64,000 bases of DNA, from assembly GCF_027622945.1 (NCBI RefSeq), contig NZ_JAPZVQ010000001.1, positions 572,398 through 636,397 on the forward strand. The letters are read 5' to 3'. Source of the DNA: Glycomyces lechevalierae. Lineage in GTDB: Bacteria; Actinomycetota; Actinomycetes; Mycobacteriales; Micromonosporaceae. The notes beneath the pieces are model-generated. The model was not told the DNA's origin and did no database searches. It worked only from the letters and a program-made list of their open reading frames with translations. This document shows, one piece after another, positions 60,624 through 64,000 of this stretch. Position 1 is the stretch's first letter. Every line of letters begins with the position of its first letter. A program made the position numbers and the translations under genes.

Positions 60624-61582
60624 GCGTAGCGGGCGGCAAGCGCGGCGGCCCTGAGCCGCAGCGCCTCGCGCAACGACTGCGGCGCAAGGGCTTCCGCGTG
60701 CGTGCCGAGCTGCCACAGCGCCCATTCGGCGTGCTCCGCGTCCTGGTACGCGACCTCCAGACGCAGCCGGCCGTCCGCCTCCGGGGCCTCGGCCCGGACG
60801 GCCACCGCCGTGTCCAGGAGCGCCTCCCGGTGCGCCGGGTCCACGCGTACCTGCACGCTGAGATGCCCGTCCGCGAGGAATCCCGCGCAGCGTTCCCGCC
60901 AGACCCGGTCCAGGTCCACGGTGCCGGGACGCTCGGCCGGTTCCGGGAGCGCTTCGGCCGCAAGGCATCGCGACAGGCGGTAGGTGCGGTCCGCGCCGCC
61001 GCGCGTCGCGAGCAGGTAGGCGCGGTCCCGCACGGTGACCAGGCCGATCGGGTCGACCGTGCGCCACTGCGGGGTTTCCCCGTTGGCCGCGTAGTGGATG
61101 CGGAGCCGCCGCCCGGCGAGCACCGCCCGCCGCACCTCGTGCACCACGCCTTCCGGGATCGCCTCGGCAGGCGCCCGCCGCGAGAGCAGGTCCGTCTCCG
61201 GCTCCACGAGGAACCGGCTCGCCGCGTCGCCCACCGTGGCCTGATGGCTCGCGGGCAGGGCGTCGACCACCTTCCGCATCGCCGAGGCCAGCGCCGAACC
61301 GAGCCCGAACGCCCGCTCGCCGCGCCCCGACCCGGCCGTCAGGAGGGCAAGGGCCTCTTCGTGGTTGAGGCCGGTCAGCTCGGTGCGGAACCCGGGCAGG
61401 AGCGCGAAGCCGCCATGGCGGCCGCGTTCGGCGTAGACCGGGACGCCCGCCGCCGAGAGCGCCTCGATGTCGCGCAGCACGGTCCGGGTGGAGACCTCGA
61501 GTTCGGCGGCGAGGGCCTCGGCGGTCATGCGGCCGCGCTGGCGCAGCAGGAGGACGAGGGACACGAGGCGGTCGGCGCGCAT
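60620..61582 (-). CDS. HTH/WYL-domain transcriptional regulator (YafY/PafC-like)
   Basis: 320-aa protein. An N-terminal winged helix (L-A-A-E-L-E-V-S-T-R-T-V-L-R-D-I-E-A-L) is followed by a WYL domain (residues about 140-215, I-H-Y-A-A-N-G-E-T at the WYL position and P-I-G-L-V-x-V-R-D-R-A-Y-L-L-A) and a C-terminal WCX region. WYL proteins sense nucleic acid or small ligands. It is divergent from the Rid gene and probably controls it through the repeat at 61607-61619. Confidence 0.9.
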   Translation of the reverse strand: MRADRLVSLVLLLRQRGRMTAEALAAELEVSTRTVLRDIEALSAAGVPVYAERGRHGGFALLPGFRTELTGLNHEEALALLTAGSGRGERAFGLGSALASAMRKVVDALPASHQATVGDAASRFLVEPETDLLSRRAPAEAIPEGVVHEVRRAVLAGRRLRIHYAANGETPQWRTVDPIGLVTVRDRAYLLATRGGADRTYRLSRCLAAEALPEPAERPGTVDLDRVWRERCAGFLADGHLSVQVRVDPAHREALLDTAVAVRAEAPEADGRLRLEVAYQDAEHAEWALWQLGTHAEALAPQSLREALRLRAAALAARYA

Positions 61583-61606
61583 CCCGGAATTCTATGGGGA
61601 ATACCT

Positions 61607-61619
61607 GACACAGGATGTC
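61607..61619. promoter_or_regulatory. GACA-N5-TGTC operator candidate
   Basis: GACACAGGATGTC lies between the divergent WYL and Rid genes, 25 bases from the WYL start. The location and symmetry suit a WYL-family operator. Confidence 0.5.
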
Positions 61620-61688
61620 GTGATTGGTTGCGAGGCTCTGTTCCGGGGCGGCGACGTGCCGCCCGAACGGCAATGGAACGGAGTCGAA

Positions 61689-62090
61689 ATGGCTATGGAG
61701 CGAACCGCGGTCAACCCGGTGCGGTGGTCGATCGAGCTGGGGTTCAACCAGGGTGAGCTGGTGTCCGGGCAGACCCGGACGCTGTACTGCTCGGGGCAGA
61801 CCGCGATGGACGCCGAGGGCAAGCCGCAGCACGAGGGCGACATGGCGGGGCAGCTCGCACTGGCCGTCGACAACCTGGAGGCGGTGCTCGGCGCGGCCGG
61901 GATGTCGCTCGCGAACCTGGTGCGGCTCAACGTGTACGCGACGGACATCGACCTGCTGTTCCCGCATTACGGGGTGCTGGCCGGACGGCTCGGCGAGGCC
62001 GGGGTCGCGCCGGCGACGACGATGCTCGAGGTAGCGCGGCTCGCGGTGCCCGGCCAGATGGTCGAGCTCGAGGGCACGGCCGTGGCGTGA
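61689..62090 (+). CDS. Rid-family (YjgF/YER057c) protein
   Basis: 133-aa trimeric-type protein. G-Q-T-R-T-L-Y-C-S-G-Q-T-A, the L-E-A-V-L-G-A-A-G helix and the C-terminal P-A-T-T-M-L-E-V-A-R-L-A-V-P-G-Q-M-V-E-L-E fit the family. The Arg that RidA deaminases use for the 2-imino acid substrate (P-A-R-T/S) is Thr here, so it probably belongs to another Rid subgroup without that activity. A second ATG at 61695 is possible. It is paired with a WYL regulator, and a strong hairpin follows the stop. Confidence 0.85.
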   Translation: MAMERTAVNPVRWSIELGFNQGELVSGQTRTLYCSGQTAMDAEGKPQHEGDMAGQLALAVDNLEAVLGAAGMSLANLVRLNVYATDIDLLFPHYGVLAGRLGEAGVAPATTMLEVARLAVPGQMVELEGTAVA

Positions 62091-62096
62091 CGCGGA

Positions 62097-62123
62097 GGCC
62101 CCTCGCGCCCGGCGCGAGGGGCC
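62097..62123. terminator. Bidirectional terminator hairpin
   Basis: GGCCCCTCGCG and CGCGAGGGGCC form a perfect 11-bp stem with a 5-nt loop, seven bases after the Rid stop, followed on the plus strand by a short T run (62133-62136). It also lies downstream of the convergent alpha/beta hydrolase. Confidence 0.75.
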
Positions 62124-62134
62124 GATCTGAACTT

Positions 62135-62878
62135 TTACGCGTGGCGGACGATGAACGCCTCGGTCAGGTCGAGCAGGTGCTCGCGGGCCGGGACGGTCTC
62201 GAAGCCGTGGCCGACGCCGTCGAGCCTGTGGTGCTCGAGCTGGTCGCCGTAGACCTTCTGGTAGCCCTCGAGGACGCCGGGCGCGAAGATCCCGTCCTCG
62301 GAACCGGCCGCGAGGAGCACCGGCCCGGTGTGGCCCTGCGCGTCGGCGAACGCGTCGACGGTCTCGGCGTCGTCCACGAAGCGCTGGAAGATCGGGGTGC
62401 CGCCGAAGTCGTCGTAGCCGTGCTCGGCGATGATCGCGCGGCGGCGCACGTTGACCTCGTCCGCCACCGCGATCGCGGCCGGGGCCCACAGGGCGAGGAA
62501 GCGGACCTGGCGCTTCGCGGCGGCGAGCGAGACGGTGAGGCCGCCGAGGCTCATGCCGAGCAGCGACAGCCGGTCCTTGTCGACGCCCGGGACCTGGCCC
62601 AGCGCGTCGAGCGCGGCGAGGGTCTGGGAGACCTGGTCGGAGACGGTGATGTCGCCGTACTCGCCGTCCGAGTCGCCGCCGCCGGCGAAGTCGAAGCGGT
62701 ACGCGGCGATGCCGCGCTCGGCGAGGCGCCTGCCGAGGCGCACGTAGGTGTGGCCGAATTCGGTGCGGTTGCCCGAGAAGCCGTGGCAGAGCACGACGCC
62801 GGGGGCGTCGCCCCGCTCCGGGAGGTGGAGGGTGCCGCGAATGGTTCGGCCTTCGTGTCGAAAATTCAGGGGTTCCAT
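62135..62878 (-). CDS. Alpha/beta hydrolase, esterase-like
   Basis: 247-aa hydrolase. The oxyanion region is V-L-C-H-G-F-S-G-N, the nucleophile elbow G-M-S-L-G-G, the acid probably Asp in A-G-S-E-D-G, and the His in V-G-H-G-F-E-T. It resembles bacterial feruloyl/cinnamoyl esterases and would suit release of acyl groups from plant polysaccharides, though the substrate is not certain. No signal peptide. The ATG at 62878 lacks a clear ribosome site; the open frame upstream to 63046 looks non-coding. Confidence 0.85.
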   Translation of the reverse strand: MEPLNFRHEGRTIRGTLHLPERGDAPGVVLCHGFSGNRTEFGHTYVRLGRRLAERGIAAYRFDFAGGGDSDGEYGDITVSDQVSQTLAALDALGQVPGVDKDRLSLLGMSLGGLTVSLAAAKRQVRFLALWAPAAIAVADEVNVRRRAIIAEHGYDDFGGTPIFQRFVDDAETVDAFADAQGHTGPVLLAAGSEDGIFAPGVLEGYQKVYGDQLEHHRLDGVGHGFETVPAREHLLDLTEAFIVRHA

Positions 62879-62898
62879 GGAGCGCAAGGTAACACGTG

Positions 62899-62909
62899 GA
62901 AACCGTTTC
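62899..62909. promoter_or_regulatory. GAAAC-C-GTTTC palindrome
   Basis: A perfect odd-centred 11-bp LacI-like palindrome 20 bases upstream of the hydrolase ATG. It suggests sugar-dependent control of the esterase together with a carbohydrate regulon; the regulator is not in view. Confidence 0.5.
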
Positions 62910-62996
62910 GCTACGGCGGTTGTCGGACCTCTCGCAGTGTGAACCGGGGCCGCGGGAGGCCGGTCGCACGTCGCTTTCGCCAGGCCTCTCGATAGC

Positions 62997-63188
62997 CGGG
63001 CAGGGCGCGCCGAGGCGGGCGCGCCCGCCTGCCTGGAGGCGAGCACGCCGGACTCCGCCCGGCGCTACCGGCGCTTCGGCTTCGAGGCGACCGGGCGGAG
63101 GCGGCGCCCGCCTGAGGACGGGCCCGCGCTCATGCCGATGGAGGGAGCGGCCGTCAGGGCGTGCTCACCTCGAAGCGCTTCACGGTGA
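62997..63188 (+). pseudogene. GNAT acetyltransferase C-terminal remnant
   Basis: In one plus-strand frame the sequence reads A-C-L-E-A-S-T-P-D-S-A-R-R-Y-R-R-F-G-F-E followed by G-P-A-L-M-P-M, the usual ending of GNAT acetyltransferases (LEAS..N..LYER.GFE and a terminal P-x-W/M-P-M). No acetyl-CoA-binding half precedes it, and the adjoining DNA to 62879 is the hydrolase promoter. The fragment overlaps the 3' end of the GH43 gene by 35 bases. Confidence 0.5.
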
Positions 63189-64000
63189 CCGCGCCGCCCA
63201 GGGACTGGGTGGCGTGGTTGAAGACCGCGAAGCGGTAGCCCATGAAGAACGTCCAGTTGCTGTTGAGCGTGAACGCGGGCCCGAGCGGGACGAAGCTCGA
63301 TCCGTCCGTGCTGTACGAGAACTGGGCCTGGCGGCCCGACCCGGGCCGGATGTCCGCCTTGGCGCGCAACCAGACCCGGGCGTCGCACAGGTCGGCGGTG
63401 GCGCGCTGGGTGCCGGTGCCCGTGGTGTTCCAGTTCGAGTCCATGCTCAAGCCGTCCCACATGACCGCCCGCAGCACGCCGTTGTCGCGCCGCACGCCGA
63501 TCCAAGCGGACGAGTCGCGCAGCATCGCCAGGCCGGTGCGGTCGCCGTCCCGCATGGAAGCGAGGTCGAGTTCCACGGTGGCCGTGGAGCTGGGGCCCTG
63601 GATGCGGTGGGTGAGGGTGTTGCGCGCGTTGTAGAGGTCGTTGGTGACCGTCGCGGTCTGGAGCCGGAGCCCGCTGCCGGTGGTCCATTTCGTGTTGTCC
63701 GGGTTGTGGTTCCACTCCCACTTGGGCGCCAGCGCGGCCGTGGTGAACGTGTCCGCGCCGGTGAGCGGCGGCACCGGATGCGGGGTGAGGTTCGGGAACG
63801 GGTAGGTCTGGCCCCAGGCGCCGTTCACGGTGGTGACCTGCGGCCAGCCGTCGGCGGTCCAGGTGATCGGCGCGAGGGCGGGCATGCGGCCGCCGGGGTA
63901 GGCGTCCACGAAGGCCATGTAGTACCAGGCGCCGTTCGGGGTCGAGATGAGGCCGCCCTGGTGGGGGACGCCGCCGCCGGCGATCGGGCCGGGCATGTCG
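63154..64000 (-). CDS. Glycoside hydrolase family 43-type protein, 5' part beyond window
   Basis: At least 282 residues of the C-terminal part of a five-bladed-propeller glycosidase. The visible start contains I-A-G-G-G-V-P-H-Q-G-G-L and G-A-W-Y-Y-M-A-F, typical of the last blade of GH43 xylosidase/arabinofuranosidase-like enzymes. A beta-sandwich module of about 200 residues (K-W-E-W-N-H-N-P-D, then L-T-H-R-I-Q-G-P and F-F-M-G-Y-R-F) follows, as in GH43 enzymes with a C2 domain. The catalytic blades and any signal peptide lie outside the window, so specificity is unknown. Confidence 0.82.
   Translation of the reverse strand, partial: DMPGPIAGGGVPHQGGLISTPNGAWYYMAFVDAYPGGRMPALAPITWTADGWPQVTTVNGAWGQTYPFPNLTPHPVPPLTGADTFTTAALAPKWEWNHNPDNTKWTTGSGLRLQTATVTNDLYNARNTLTHRIQGPSSTATVELDLASMRDGDRTGLAMLRDSSAWIGVRRDNGVLRAVMWDGLSMDSNWNTTGTGTQRATADLCDARVWLRAKADIRPGSGRQAQFSYSTDGSSFVPLGPAFTLNSNWTFFMGYRFAVFNHATQSLGGAVTVKRFEVSTP

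Noticed and set aside
1..64000. CRISPR arrays, tRNA/rRNA genes, transposases, integrases, attachment sites and replication origins
   Set aside because: None was found on reading the genes and gaps; no regularly spaced repeats and no mobile-element enzymes are present.

Overview
The window is a high-GC (roughly 70%) chromosomal segment with frequent GTG starts, dense 4-bp start/stop overlaps and many LacI, ROK, TetR and IclR regulators. This points to a saprophytic actinomycete (Actinomycetota). A Glycomyces- or Micromonospora-like genus is my guess only. I see no rRNA, tRNA, CRISPR array, insertion sequence, phage or replication gene.

Layout. 1-2.0 kb: permeases of a first CUT1 sugar ABC importer behind two LacI-type operators. 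2.1-3.2 kb: an SsuD-like flavin monooxygenase. 3.2-9.5 kb: a second CUT1 importer with a DUF624 protein, divergent from a 2-hydroxyacid dehydrogenase and a LacI regulator. 9.5-15.1 kb: pirin, a TetR/quinone oxidoreductase pair, L-2-hydroxyglutarate oxidase, and a TetR/SDR pair. 15.1-19.5 kb: a tightly coupled galactarate/talarate operon (dehydratase, IclR, 2-oxoglutarate-semialdehyde dehydrogenase, TauE/SafE). 19.6-23.2 kb: a membrane fusion of a degenerate P-loop-like region with a type I periplasmic-binding domain, then a frameshifted macrolide-type glycosyltransferase. 23.3-24.5 kb: two small enzymes. 24.6-35.8 kb: an eight-gene carbohydrate operon (ROK kinase, phosphomannose-isomerase fusion, third CUT1 importer, unassigned glycosidase, SGNH esterase, secreted propeller-like protein) under a 20-bp palindrome and a LacI regulator. 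35.9-45.8 kb: assorted genes, including a histidine phosphatase with an altered RHG motif, trypsin, TetR/MFS, a beta-lactamase-like hydrolase, a ROK regulator and an Lrp/PLP-lyase pair. 45.9-58.7 kb: a beta-mannoside locus in which an oligopeptide-type ABC importer is coupled to GH42 and GH2 enzymes, divergent from two tandem ROK regulators. 58.8-64 kb: a low-GC orphan gene, an SDR, a WYL/Rid pair, an alpha/beta hydrolase, a GNAT remnant and a truncated GH43 gene.

Together most of the window serves scavenging of plant polysaccharides. Three CUT1 importers lack their own ATPase, so they probably share a distant MsiK-type one. The 24.6-35.8 kb and 45.9-58.7 kb loci look like two complementary, perhaps mannan-directed, systems, and the galactarate operon feeds sugar acids to 2-oxoglutarate. 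The least understood items are the P-loop-like/TM/binding-protein fusion, the isomerase with a kinase-like front half, and the glycosidase/esterase/propeller trio. Three decayed genes (glycosyltransferase, DinB-type, GNAT) are also present.
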